64,000 bases of DNA from Schistocephalus solidus (lineage: Eukaryota > Platyhelminthes > Cestoda > Diphyllobothriidea > Diphyllobothriidae), in contig WEDG01002880.1 in the NCBI GenBank assembly GCA_017591395.1, positions 1 through 64,000 of the forward strand. The letters run 5' to 3'. The notes under the pieces are model-generated. The model ran no database searches. It saw only the letters and a program-made list of their open reading frames with translations, and had not been told where the DNA came from. Positions 1 through 11,167 of this stretch are shown here, piece by piece. Every line of letters starts with the position of its first letter. Position 1 is the stretch's first letter. The position numbers and the translations under genes are program-made.

Positions 1-1111
1 TTCCACCCAAGGATCAAAATACTTGTTCTTATTTTTCTGTAGAGGTTAAGCGGCCATTTTCAATTGTCACCCATTTGGGCCCTTGTGACTTCGACTGCAT
101 TTTCCCTGAGCAGTTTTTTTTTTCTCACCACCTTCTATTCGAAAAGTAAGAGGCCTGTGTTGAATACTGCCTCCATTTTCGCGGGCAGTTTTTTCCTGCT
201 ATTTTTATGGATTCATGATGAATTTTTAAAACGGCTACTAACTGTGGCTATAGCAGGACAAGTTACTGAATTTGTACATTTATCTGCGCACATTGTATAG
301 CTTTGTTCGTTATTTAATGTTTTGGCAGACGGTGCGGCTACCAGTTGCTGGCCAGAGTATAAATTCTAAATTCTAAATAGTTCTTTATACACTGCAACTC
401 AAGGTCGATTAGAGCTTTTCCCAAAAATGTATATTCCTTTCCGGTGATTTTCCGATCAGCGAGATATGGGGTGCTAGCATATCTTAATTCCACTATTGAA
501 ATAACTTCCTTCTATGTTTGGATCTCAAATTAACTCTTACTGATACATTCTTACCAGTTCATATTTACCGTTTTGTTCCCCGTAAAATAATTAATGTCAA
601 GGATGAAGTCTCCACCTTCATATTTCTTATCGTAGTGCACCAGAGACTCTCACGTAATTTTTATCTACAAAATGACAATTTCATCCTGCACCCTTAGTTC
701 AACAAATATTTAGAAGAGGCTAAGGCGCTGTCTGACAGAAATAACAGCTAGCCAATGGTCAAATTTTCCGAAAACCCTTCGTTAAATTATGCAAAACTCT
801 TTTCGCGCGGGTAAAGCGCAGAGACGGGCGCCCCATGCTTCGAGATGCCTAAAGAAACCCTATACGTGATGCTTGGCACGGCACCGCTGCTTCATGCTTT
901 CTTGTCCAAGACTTTTAGTAAGAAGCATTCTGTCGCTCCTTCCAAACGTCGAGATCTTTGGCCCGGTAACGTCCTCCTAGTAACTTTTACCTTTGATTAT
1001 TACTTGGCCATTCGGCGTTTTCGTCAATCTTACACAGTCCCTGGACCAGCTTGCGTCGGGTCAATGTTTAAAAGTGGATTCAAGTGATATATTTCACGTC
1101 CCATCTGTATA
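1..1111. other. AT-rich region, possible 5' part of a LINE relic
   Basis: No gene is recognised in roughly the first 840 bases. From about 840 the plus strand has weak similarity in spacing and composition to the region between endonuclease and RT of CR1-like LINEs (short open stretch 845-1087), which would fit the LINE relic that starts to be recognisable at 1112. Similarity in this part is too weak to call on its own. Confidence 0.3.
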
Positions 1112-2270
1112 AGATTATTTAATCTTGCTCTTGAAAGTGAAACCTTCCCTATTTTGTGGAAGGAATCCCAGCACATTCTGTCTTTACCCAAACGCGACTG
1201 ATCTGTATCATTTGCCAGAAGCTTAAAGGTCAATAAATACCTGCCAGGAGTCTCCTGAAGGTTTTGTGAATTTGATCAAAGACAAGATGATGCGTCACCT
1301 AACCGAGAATTGCATATAATGCGACTCAGCATGGGTTCCTCGAAAAAAAACATTTTGTATTGAAACCTGCCAGCCCTCTGTCTTAAATCATTTGCTGCCT
1401 GAAATCTAGAGACAGCGGTTTTGCCATTTACGTTGGTTTTGGTTACGCCACAAGGCTTTTGATCATTGATCGCGATCTCCTTTTGTAAAACTTGCCTCCT
1501 TCAACCCGTCATAACAAGCTGAATTTGGTATCTTCCTGTTGTATGCTCCTTACACAGCGAGTTAAAGGTACGATATTATCTCTGACCCACGCATGTGAGG
1601 GAGTGCTGCAGTTATTCAGGATGGCGTGTGGCCTTCTGTTTTGCATTTTTGTCAGCGTGTTTCTGGTTTTTCAGTATGGTAAATTTCTGCTGTACGCTGA
1701 TGATTTAAAAGTTGCCTATCGATATAAACTGACGGAGTCGCATCATCATTGCTTGATCTTTTCAAAAAAGGATCTTCAGGTTTTCACTCAGTGGGTAATG
1801 CTTTACATGGCACCTATCGCTTTCTTGGCACAAGTGCTTCGTTATAGTTATTTGCGCCAACCATCAATGACCCCAATAGCATAGGTGATCGATATCGTTG
1901 CCGGGTTATAAAGGATCTGGACGCCAATATTCTATTGAGTATTAATCTGTCAGGCACTGTGCCCTGATTGTCTCAAAGCGCATAAAAGTACTGGGTTTAT
2001 TCTCAGAATTTCAAAACCATCAATATTAGAACCAGCCTTTATAAAGATGTATGTCACTGGTCTGGAGTGGGTGCTCGTTTCTATTTAGCCTTCTGCACGC
2101 TGGTGAAGGGAACTAAGATCGAATCAGTCCAGCACTTCTTTACTGCCAAAGTTTTTTTCTTCAGAACAAAAAACCTGTCCACCACAAACAACGGCTGTAG
2201 GCTTACAAGCCTCGACCCATTGGCGGCTAGATTACAGAAGGGGCTATTTTACTGTTTAAACTTTTAAACA
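1112..2270 (+). pseudogene. Decayed CR1-like non-LTR retrotransposon (reverse transcriptase)
   Basis: This is a broken reverse transcriptase of a LINE that would have copied its RNA at the target site. Landmarks appear in the expected order but in shifting frames. At 1112-1198 is the block ending in WKES..ILSLPKR, which precedes RT domain 1 in CR1 elements. At 1249-1315 is a VNLIKDKMMRHLTEN-like block, and at 1327-1338 the codons for QHGF. At 1693-1704 are the codons for YADD, the catalytic box, inside an open frame from 1492 to 1884. At about 2127-2152 is VQHFFTAKV, which is typical of the thumb region. Multiple stops and frameshifts separate the blocks, so the copy is dead. CR1 is the best family fit, and a related LINE clade is possible. 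Confidence 0.72.
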
Positions 2271-3151
2271 GTCTTACTGCTAACCCCATACATCCCTTAG
2301 ACGGCTCGATACACTCTCGGCTCTCCGTTCATCGAGATGTATTTTTCTTCCTCTGGAATGCACCGTTAGTCACCGTCAGTTTTTTTCGTTAAACTGCGCT
2401 ATACAAATCTGGAATAAAGCTACCCAAAATTATCAAAATTCAGCAAAACTATCTGTTTACGAGGCTGTATCACTGGTGTTTTTACATTCGGACACCTTCC
2501 TGCAGATTTTTGGGTGCTGATGACTCGATGTAAAGCTCTCTTCCGATCTGGAGTGGCGTTCATGGACTCCTGTGAATCCTGTGTCCGCTTCGTACTGATG
2601 GCAATATTGCTGTAGCTCTAATAGTCATTATCGGTTTTATTTCTCAGTCGAAAGTCAGCAACAGTTAATGAAACGCCTGCTGGTGCAGAATGCCGGATCA
2701 ATAACCACTGAGAGAGTCGAATTGCCATCGATACCTGTGTCGAAGCCCAACCCCATCCTGGCATTAATAATCACTCAATGGCTGCATTTATTTCTCAAGA
2801 AACCGCGGAAAAAACGATCAAGTTTTGCTGTCAGCTCTATCCTCCTGTATATCTATTTTTGGCCTTGCCTGTAAACTGGCAATAAATAATTAAATAAAGG
2901 CTTTATTTACCGTACAACAAAAGCCAAAATATATAAACCTAAAAAATGGGTACTCCAAACTCTGCAAACTCTGCAAACTCTCATAAGACACGATAAGGGT
3001 TCTTATAATAGACACCTCAACTCCCCAACTCCAACTGCATGGCATAGAAGATGGCTCGACACCACGCCAACCTTTCAAACATCGCTAGCACCTTATAGCA
3101 ACAACAGTTACACGTTAGGCTTTGAAACAAACCTTCCCAAACGTCACCCCT

Positions 3152-3187
<36 letters not shown>

Positions 3188-4440
3188 GTTGTATTTAATA
3201 CCGGTTTACAGGCATTGTCAGATGTAAGTACAATTAAGTAGTTACAATTACCGCCCATGTTTCGAATGCCGATAAAAATCATCAAATTACAATCTGAATA
3301 CCCAGCTGTCGCAGGCCTTAGATTTATCATCGGTTAGCTCTGGCTAATAAGCACCCCTCAGCGCATTATATTGGGACTTTCTTCTTACTCAATTAGCCAT
3401 TTATCTGCGATGCTCAGCTACTACTATTAGACTCAAATCTTTTGCAGCCGAACTTAATAAGCGTATCACAAATGGGAACTGATTATACAGTGTAGTCTCA
3501 TTAGAAAGGAGTCGCTAATAGACAGTCCACGCAGTTTAACGTTATTTTCTGAAAAATTCCCCACCAATACCATCAATCCAACAACTCGTACACTCGTTTT
3601 GTCTTAAAATCCGTCAAAGCTTCCACCAAAAGGCTTAACTCAAGAAGCCAAAAATAAGCCAGTGTAAGTGACGCTTCTATTCACAGACCGAAGCCGATAT
3701 AATTCTTTTAAAACCCTAAAATAAACCAAAATTTGCTCAACCGAAAAAGCGTTCATAGGTCCCGACCTCCCACCTATGCGAAAAGACGTCAACTTCATGT
3801 CAAAGTCACACAGCTCAAACACGATGTTAGCTCATACCGTCTCCTCAGTGAAGCTTCAAACGTGCAATCCCAACGCTGCCAACTATAGCTGCAAAGCGTA
3901 TAACCCAGTATGATCAACAAAATAAAACAAAGTGTCTCCTTAGCCAAACCTTTTGACAAGTTAATCAAATTGTTATTCTGACACTCATAATACCAATAGA
4001 ATAACTGCTTCAGCAGTTGGGAGATGAAGTCGAAAACGTACGAAAAGAGCACCTCAAAAACGCTACAACCTCTCTGGAACAGGTTGATGACACAAACTAT
4101 GGATCCATTCACGTCGAGATGATTAGATACTAATATAAGTATATACTACGACGCTGCAAAATGAACAACCGGTAACAGAAAATGTTTACTGAGCAATTCT
4201 ACAAATTCATTGACATCCAGGTCAATCACTTCCAAGCTCAAAAGACAACCCGATTAGTCTCCTGTTTATTTTCCTACACAAAAGGCATAGGAATACCCAA
4301 ACGCACGGTAACTGCAAACATCGTAGCAACTTGGCAACCAATCCAGTCAGCCTTGGCCGACAAAACCTCCCCACAAAAACCCCGGGTAGTTAAAATTACC
4401 GCCCAGTTAATTCTCCCTCCCAAATGGGGCACTAACATCT
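2271..4440. other. No gene recognised; AT-rich spacer with a microsatellite
   Basis: Apart from the TAA repeat at 3153-3187, I see nothing interpretable. Open frames (for example 3795-4112 on minus and 2668-2874 on plus) are short, unlike known families, and not supported by splice sites or codon bias. Confidence 0.5.
3153..3187 (+). repeat. (TAA)n microsatellite
   Basis: About 11.5 uninterrupted TAA units. It is the longest perfect simple repeat in the window and likely polymorphic. Confidence 0.97.
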
Positions 4441-4700
4441 ACGCTCAGCCTATGCAATCTAACACATACACTCAACGCATACACTTTAACCGATACACTC
4501 AAATCCCACCACCCAATCAACACATACACTCTTACCCATTCACTCATATCTCACCATGCACATCACCATACCTTCCAACAGTTAGCACGAATTTCCTTCT
4601 ATTAGCTAATCGCAAAACCTAATCCAGTTTTAGAAATCATACAACAGTTGGCCTCTTCCCTATCCGACATCCGAATTATCGCCCTTATTAATGCGAGATG
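4441..4700 (+). repeat. Direct repeat, copy 1 (A/C-rich)
   Basis: This copy matches 5362-5604 imperfectly over its whole length. Shared blocks include ACACTCAAATCCCACCAC, CACCATACCTTCCAACAGTTA and a final CCCTTATTAAT. It is rich in TACACTCAA-like motifs. It falls inside an open frame of 146 codons (4182-4622) that resembles nothing I know; the repeat explains that frame better than a gene does. Confidence 0.75.
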
Positions 4701-4986
4701 GATAGTACATAAAATATCACAACCTAGAACATTAGTTGAAGCCTGTAATCCGATATAGTTTGTTTAACGAAAACATGGGTTAATGAATTAACATCGAATG
4801 CTTCGCTATTTGTTTTCCAAAACTACAATTACTATCGACCAAATAAATAAACGAGGCAGTGGTCGAATGATAAACGATCAAAAGAAATACAATTGAACAA
4901 AGTTCTTTTTGATGTTTTTGCGTGAAATTTTCCTGGTGAAGCATGCTTTGCCAAAGTAAAATCCCTGTCACACAAAACTATCAGAT

Positions 4987-5335
4987 GTCCCTGCACTCCT
5001 CCAGAATGTAGTAATGATGACACTGGCCTAACCAATCTAATAGATACCATACGAAATATTCCATCTGAATATAAGATAATTGCAGAGCGATCTAAACCGT
5101 CCAGAAATAAACTGGTTGATCTATCAGCCCCTCACTGAGACACTATGAACTGCTATTATCGATAATATTTCATAGCTTTCACACAACTAATCAATAAACT
5201 GACCCGAGGAAACGACAGAGTGAGACATTATTCTCACAAATGACATCTGCCCCTATAGACGCATTACGACAGCATAACATTTGAAAGTGATCATAAGGCA
5301 ATAATAACAATGCTCCCTCTAATCGTAAAAAGTAA
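4987..5335 (+). pseudogene. LINE endonuclease (APE-type) relic, CR1-like
   Basis: The plus-strand translation from 4987 gives CPCTPPECSNDDTGLTNLI, then EYKIIAERSKPSRN and LVDLSAPH. This is the layout of the CR1 endonuclease block in which a GDFN box is followed by W..LSAP. Here the catalytic GDFN has decayed to AERSK. Downstream, around 5277-5330, ESDHKAIITMLP matches the conserved SDH region of the same domain. Several stops interrupt it. It probably belongs to the same insertion as the RT 3' part at 6430-7190. Confidence 0.6.
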
Positions 5336-5361
5336 CATCGGATTCTAGTTACTCATGTACT

Positions 5362-5604
5362 CTCTAGCACATACACTCAACCCATGCAATTTAACCTAAA
5401 AAACACTCAAATCCCACCACACACTCTACCCATACACTCTAACCCATTCACACCCATCCCACCATGCAAATCACCATACCTTCCAACAGTTACACACCCT
5501 TCCATTTGCCTAGCACACAATAAAACCCTTTTAGAAATCCGTTTTTGACAACAGCTTGTCTCTTTCCTTTCTGACATACTTTCCCCCCTATTAATACCAG
5601 ATCG
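5362..5604 (+). repeat. Direct repeat, copy 2
   Basis: Imperfect second copy of 4441-4700, about 920 bases downstream. Its right end coincides with the point where the minus-strand LINE piece at 5595-5905 loses similarity to RT, so the repeat boundary may mark a rearrangement breakpoint. Confidence 0.75.
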
Positions 5605-5905
5605 CTTGTACACAAACCGTGTTGGGAAAAGTAGATAATTTGATTGCTTATGCAAAAATCAGTGATTGGTTTTACAGTTAGTTTTTCGAAGAATTTAGCA
5701 GGAGAGGGCGTTTTATGAACACCGTGATAGTTATGAATGTTAAGAGCGGAACCAGATTTAAAAACTGGTATTATAATAGAAGTTTTTCCAATAATCAGGG
5801 AAGAAACCATTTTCAATAAATACTGAGAATAATTTTTCTTAGTAAAGGTGGAAAATCCCTTTAACTGTTCAATAAGTGAGTTTGGAATGTTATCAGTTCT
5901 AACCG
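5595..5905 (-). pseudogene. LINE reverse transcriptase N-terminal segment, inverted relative to its neighbours
   Basis: On the minus strand an open frame reads TDNIPNSLI, IIIPVFKSGS, then NYHGVHKTPSPAKFFEKL and FSQHGLCTSD. These correspond to the PDNIPN, IPVFKSG, NYRPISL..KVFEKL and QHGF blocks at the start of CR1-like RTs. It lies between a plus-strand endonuclease relic (4987-5335) and a plus-strand RT C-terminal relic (6430-7190), exactly where the missing middle of that LINE should be but in the opposite orientation. Confidence 0.7.
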
Positions 5906-6429
5906 AATGTGAATTTCGTAGGGTGAGCTATTTCTTTTTTGAATACGTGAAGGCGAGAAATTAATGGTTGTTAGAAGCGAATTTGATAGCAGAGGAATTG
6001 TGGGGAGTGAGGCTAGTTTCAGTGGTGGCAGTGGTTGGCAAAAACGAATTTGGCAATCTGTTTTGGCCTAAATCGTCGTGTAACGGGTTTGCTACAGATC
6101 AAGTAAGGGCGGAGTTACATTCAGGCACAGCCGATGATGAGAACATGGAAGATTCGAAGGCAACAGATTTGGATTAATTGGCATCACTTAGTGCCAGAGA
6201 CTCGCTACGCTTATCTCTGCCAAGCCTTATTTTCGATGCTAATTCAAATATTTGTGCAATCCTTAAATGAACTGACAAAGAGCTTTAAAGATAAATCTTT
6301 AAGTTGCTTTCGTAATTTTTAAGTCTGTTCTGGATAAAATGTGGAACAGTAGAAGAAGCTGTATTTCAATTAAAAATCTTAAACGGTATAAAAGCCTGGA
6401 TTTTTTTCTGTGAGGCTCTGCAATAGCTC

Positions 6430-7190
6430 ACGGAAAACGTTTGGATCGTTGAACTACTAAGCGAATGGGTATTCAATGGAAAATACCATTCTCGCCAAGT
6501 AAATGTAATCTCCTAAATGTTGGTCCATAAAAACTTCCTCCCTTAATTTTTCAACGATGATGAAACAACCGAGACAAAAATCAATAAAAGACTTAGGTCT
6601 AAGCCATACAAATACTCTTTTGATTTATCTCCGCACGTTAAACAAATATCACCAAAAATCCACTTGAATATGCAGATTTTATTTGTTAAAATTTTTACCT
6701 CACCTGCCCTAAGGACACGACTATATAAAATGTACGTTTTACCTCTCCTGGATTACTGCTCAATTTTTCGTTGGCATAATGCCCTCAGATAGCCGGAAGA
6801 AACAAGAAGCCACTCAAAGATGCTTTCAGATCCTTATCCAAATGTGACCGCATCCAAGAGCTCATACATGGAACTATACAATATATATGGTCTTCAACCC
6901 GTCTAGATTAGAAGACTCGAAAAATGGTCTCAGCTTTCTTTTCAAAAATCGCACACGACCAACATATTCTCAGAATGAATACACTACCAAATCAAAACGG
7001 CCCCAAGACAATAGAAATAATGAAAATATTATAAAAATTCCCTAAATTTCAAATGGCCCAATGATCCGACTTCTATTCCATAGATATGCGACAATATGTA
7101 ATGCCCCTGCCAAGTTCTATTAGAAATAGTCGAACCCTACTAGAATTTAAAATAAAAATCAAACGCTATCTGTTATGTAATACTACACAT
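6430..7190 (+). pseudogene. LINE reverse transcriptase C-terminal relic, CR1-like
   Basis: The plus strand shows, in changing frames, WKIPFSPSKCNLLNVGP (around 6477-6530), KDLGLS (around 6588), RLYKMYVLPLLDYCSI followed by WHNALR (around 6718-6790), YMELYNIYGLQP (around 6864-6900), RRLEKWSQLS, and finally LPSSIRNSRTLLEFK with IKRYLL (around 7108-7170). These are the post-YADD, thumb and C-terminal blocks of CR1-like LINEs. There are many frameshifts and stops. The tail after 7190 shows no clear poly(A) or 3' repeat. Confidence 0.75.
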
Positions 7191-8049
7191 CTATTTATGA
7201 AAAAGATGGGGCATTTTTCAAGTCAGCTTTTAACCTAGAATTTGGACCAAAAGGGCTCTGATAACGTCAACTTCGGGAATCAACATTCATGCATGCGTAT
7301 TTTGAATGCGTTTTACGCCGTCACCTGTCGGCGATAGCTACTTCAATTCTGAGTCCTCCTGATGAGCTGCCGTCTAGAAGTAAAGCTAGAAATCCAAACG
7401 TATTTCGCGTGCGCTTCCGATGACGGTGATGGCCAGTTCACTAGAACTGGATACTCAGGTTAAAAGCACTCCACGATTAGTTATTTCACGTTCATTCTGG
7501 TACCTCCCACGATTACCTGCAAAATGCACATAGAGAGGAGAATTTACTAGAGGACTAATCACGTGGTTTTGGTACACTTTCTGTGCATGAGCAAGCCATA
7601 GCTGGTGGTTCGTGCCCTACAAGACTCAAAAATGCCTATTCTTTGGGCTACGCAGGCTCTCACTTTTAATTATTTACACATCCATTATCTAAAAGCAGCT
7701 TTTTCTACGGGTAAAACTAATACGAATTGTGACAATTTTACATTTTCAAATGTTTTCCGATAGCGTCTTTTATTTTTATACATAATTTTATGATTGTTAA
7801 AGAATTTGCTTTAAAACGAATTTGCAAAACTTATTTTTTATCTCTGCCTGTTAGTAGTATATTTTTGCGTTTTTAACATCATGCATGCTCAACGTAATTC
7901 GAATGCGCAACAAATGCCTGTCGCCAAGGTTTTGATCTAGCTTTTGATGAAACGACTAGTAACAGTGGATGATGAGGGATTGCATGATGATGTAGAGCAT
8001 TTGTGGGAGTTTGGCCTATGGGTTCCACAAACTGGGAAATAATTTAAGT
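7191..8049. other. No gene recognised
   Basis: AT-rich sequence between a LINE relic and a transposase relic. No RNA genes or repeats were recognised. The bases just before 8050 may hold further decayed transposase sequence. Confidence 0.5.
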
Positions 8050-9290
8050 TAAATTATCCAATGTGATATGCAAATCACCAGCTCGTTCATATGTCCGGCA
8101 GGTGAAATCCCACAATGGGAACTATGGATGCGATAGGTACGTTGCTTGGTGAAGGTAATCGAAAACACTGTAGGGGCTGTCATATTGGAATTTCCATTGC
8201 TAACCGCATGAAGTTCACCGTGTATAGTGGGCGTCTTCGCGACGACCGTTCGTTTCGATCACGAAAGCATGGTCTCCACTACAGAGGCATATCGCCTTTC
8301 GAGGAGTTACCTTTCGACATGGTTAGTAACATCCAAATGGACTTAATGCACCTGGTGTGCTTGGGTTTAATGCGGAAGTTACTTCATCAGTGGAAATTGT
8401 GTGTGAGGAGGTTTTCTCCATCACTTAATGACCTCAAAAAAAAATGCAGCCAATTGTTGCCGAGGGAATTTTCCCGCAAGTGTAGAACATGAGATTTTAT
8501 CAAGTTTTGGAAGGCTGCCGAATTTCTTCAATTTTTGCTGTACTTGTTGTTTTGAAACCCTATCACGACAATGACCGTTTTATGCATTTTTTGCATTTTT
8601 TTGTTGCAGCATATATTTTTGTCATCCTATTTTACATCAGACCTGGTTTGATTTTACCCGCCTTTTGTTAAATAACTTTGTTTCCGATTTCGCCATATAA
8701 TATAGTCATGCGGGGATTGTATATAATATTCGTTGTTTAGTTCACCTGCATGAAGATGTGAGTCAGTTTGGAGTAATGGATATTTTTTCTGCCTCCCCTT
8801 TTGAGTCTTTTTTACAACACATTCGTAATTCGATAAAGGGGTCAACGAACGTAGCCGCACAGGTGTTCAGGCGATTATGAGAAAGACGTATGCCTGATTT
8901 GCCACTATGCCCCATGCTGTTTGACGATGTTGAGGGTGTACTGCGATATTTACAGCTACCCCGCATCCTCCCTGCCATCATCCACAATGGTAATGTGATG
9001 GAGCTGGAAGCGCCGGACAACGTGGTACTAATCGGTGACAGACCGTGCGTTCTGACATATGTTTCCACTAATGGAATACAGTACCGTCCGTTTGTTGACT
9101 GCTCTGACGTTTTTAAAACATCCATTTCTTCTTCTAGTCTTTTCATGTTTAAAGCTTCAAATTTAACCAGTGTTCCTTCGACTGCAACCCTATCTGAAAT
9201 CATATGTAAATATGTCGCTTTTAAAATTTATGCTCACTTTATTTTCATTCCGTTGTTGCACATGTTCCAAAAACAATGACTGTTTTCAAA
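8050..9290 (+). pseudogene. Decayed DNA-transposon transposase (TNP2-like animal family)
   Basis: The plus strand preserves, across several frames, blocks typical of the large animal transposases often labelled transposase domain-containing protein. Around 8070-8137 is ICKSPARSYVRQVKSHNG followed by YGCDR, the zinc-knuckle-like segment. In the open frame 8115-8492 are DDRSFRSRKHGLHYRGISPF and then PFDMVSNIQMDLMHLVCLG. Around 8500-8545 is KFWKAAEFLQFLLYLLF. An open frame at 8890-9279 ends in an SSSLFMFKASNLT..LSEIICKYVAF block that matches the C-terminal region of the family. At least three frameshifts make it non-functional. The family name is from memory of conserved motifs; a CACTA-related origin is probable but not proven. 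Confidence 0.62.
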
Positions 9291-9729
9291 GTTTTTTTCT
9301 TTCTCCTATTTTTCAAAGTTTTCCGTAAAAATGTTTGAATTAGATTGCAATGCATTATGATTTGCTTGTAAATCATGTGTGCTGTATGTAGATGTACTGC
9401 ATTGTTGAATTTATTAATGAGAAAAGCGTGTCCACTGTGGTCAAAGCTTGGTTCGTGAATGAGTACTGCGTCATATTGCCAAAAACCAGAAGCAGCGTGA
9501 GTACTTGTTGCAGAATAACCTGCAGCCACCTGTAAACATGAAAGTTAACGCAGGCAGGGTCCTCAAAGAAAACCTGACCCTCGAAATGGCCAAAATTTTA
9601 AAATAGAAGGCTGAGGAGACGGATGATCTCTGCAGCTCTGAGCCAAATGAACAAGGAAGGTGCTACAGAAGGAAGTTAGTTTCCAATGCTATTCACACGT
9701 CCATCTTGATATCCACGCCAGCTCACTTC

Positions 9730-10255
9730 GACCTCAGAAGATGAGGAAGAATTTATTCGCCTGCTAAAAAAGCCGAAACGGAGACTGGCTGGCTGGCCAA
9801 CGCCAATACCAATATTGCAGTAAGAACCTTTGAAAATATTATTTTTAGGCCTTGGAATGACGAGAATATACCGGACCCATCCATGCCTTGGAGAACACCA
9901 GCACGACCTACCCCGCCGTCCACTTATCAGTAAATATTTGTTACTAATGTGTACTTCAGACTTCTACCTGACCAACCCGTAGATGTCCGTTCAACATCCA
10001 TCAACAAAATACGAAAGGACCTTGATTCTATATGGTAATACTTTTCGGAAAGTTGTAAACAATCGACCAGGAAAAGAGAAGATTATATTGCAGAGCAGAT
10101 GCTCCGCAATATGGAACAAAAATCGGCTGTTTTGAACGAAATACTCAAGGTAGTGCGGGCGATGGCTGTCCCACCAAGGCTAGCCAGTCAAGTTATCGTC
10201 TGTCCCTGTGCACAGAGGAGGCCTACAATGACTTCTTTGGAGGACTGATTAGGAC
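9730..10255 (+). pseudogene. Possible exon remnants of a transposon-associated protein
   Basis: Three short open blocks on the plus strand look coding. One reads TSEDEEEFIRLLKKPKRR..PTPIPILQ and ends before GTAAG at about 9822. One is bounded by TTTTTAG and CAG|TAAAT (about 9850-9930). The third is a longer block around 10066-10245 containing KREDYIAEQMLRNMEQKSAVLNE, which could form a helix or coiled coil. The protein is not recognised. Its position directly after the TNP2-like transposase suggests a second ORF or 3' exons of the same transposon. It could also be chance. Confidence 0.3.
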
Positions 10256-10476
10256 CCTTGATTATGCCTGTGAGGCGGTTTGGATATATTTATTTCTAAA
10301 CGTCATTCGTGATTTTTAGATAAAAAGACTGTCTGGTGTAGGGGGAAGATATGAAAGGCAGTTCGTCTGGAATCTCTCGACATGTTTTATTGGACCACCC
10401 CAGTGTCTCAACTTCTGCTGGGGCGGATCCACTGAAAAGCGGTCATTTCTTTTGACCCACTTGTGAAAAACTCGGT

Positions 10477-10558
10477 GGCCTCGGTGGGATTCGAACCCAC
10501 GCCAGCAAGGTAAAGGCTTTAGTACAGCCAACGCTCTAGCCAACTGAGCTACGAGGCC
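10477..10558 (-). tRNA. tRNA-like sequence, copy 1
   Basis: The 82-base minus-strand sequence starts and ends with a perfect 7 bp acceptor stem (GGCCTCG with CGAGGCC). It has a D arm with A-box TAGCTCAGTTGG and a perfect T arm GTGGG-TTCGAAT-CCCAC that contains the B-box. The best anticodon stem is GGCT/AGCC with a 7-base loop and anticodon ACT. The region between anticodon and T arm is long (about 14 bases) but does not form the usual class II arm. A T5 run follows about six bases downstream and could end Pol III transcription. It may be a tRNA-derived retroposon head and not a working tRNA gene. Confidence 0.55.
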
Positions 10559-10780
10559 CAACTGGGAGCCATCCGTTTGATCACACTTAAGTCAAGTTAC
10601 CCGCCCAGCCTACTGCAGCGTATTAAATACACCAATTCTGATACAGAAAGCTGACCTCCCAAGCAGGATTTCCTAAGCAATCAATCTAGAATCCACCAGA
10701 TGACTACCAGGCACAATTAATTAGTAGAGCATTTTGGCAGATTTGAATAATTCCTTTGACCCACTTGTGAAAAATTCGGC

Positions 10781-10862
10781 GGCCTCGGTGGGATTTGAAC
10801 CCACGCCAGCAAGGTGAAGGCTTTAGTACAGCCAACGCTTTAGCCAACTGAGCTACGAGGCC
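10781..10862 (-). tRNA. tRNA-like sequence, copy 2
   Basis: Second unit of the array, same length and acceptor stem. It differs from copy 1 by TTTAAAGC-type changes in the D arm (TAAAGCG for TAGAGCG) and by TTCAAAT for TTCGAAT in the T loop. The latter weakens the B-box and suggests relaxed constraint. Confidence 0.5.
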
Positions 10863-11085
10863 CCACCGGGAGCCGTGAGTTTAATCACACTTGGGTCAAG
10901 TTACCCACATAGCCTACTGCAAAGTATGGAATCCACCAATTCTGATACAGCAAGCTGACTGCCCAAGCAGGATTTCCTAAGCAATCAATCTAGCATCCAC
11001 CAGATGACTACCAGGCACAATTAATTAGAAGAGCATTTTGGCAGATTTGAATGATTCACTTTGACCCACTTGTGAAAAACTCGGC

Positions 11086-11167
11086 GGCCTCGGTGGGATT
11101 CGAACCCACGCCAGCATCGTGAAGGGTTTAGTACAGCCAACGCTCTAGCCAACTGAGCTACGAGGCC
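11086..11167 (-). tRNA. tRNA-like sequence, copy 3
   Basis: Third unit. Acceptor, D and T arms are intact, but the 3' side of the anticodon stem is changed (AAACCC for AAAGCC), which breaks pairing. This argues against a functional tRNA. It is immediately followed by an inverted fragment of the repeat tail. Confidence 0.45.

Noticed and set aside
64..300. 78-codon hydrophobic frame at the window start
   Set aside because: T-rich DNA gives hydrophobic codons by chance; no splice sites, homology or neighbouring exons were seen.
4182..4622. 146-codon plus-strand frame
   Set aside because: No similarity recognised; it is largely made of an A/C-rich direct repeat with low-complexity TACACTCA-like content.
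8763..9203. 146-codon minus-strand frame
   Set aside because: Antisense to the decayed transposase.
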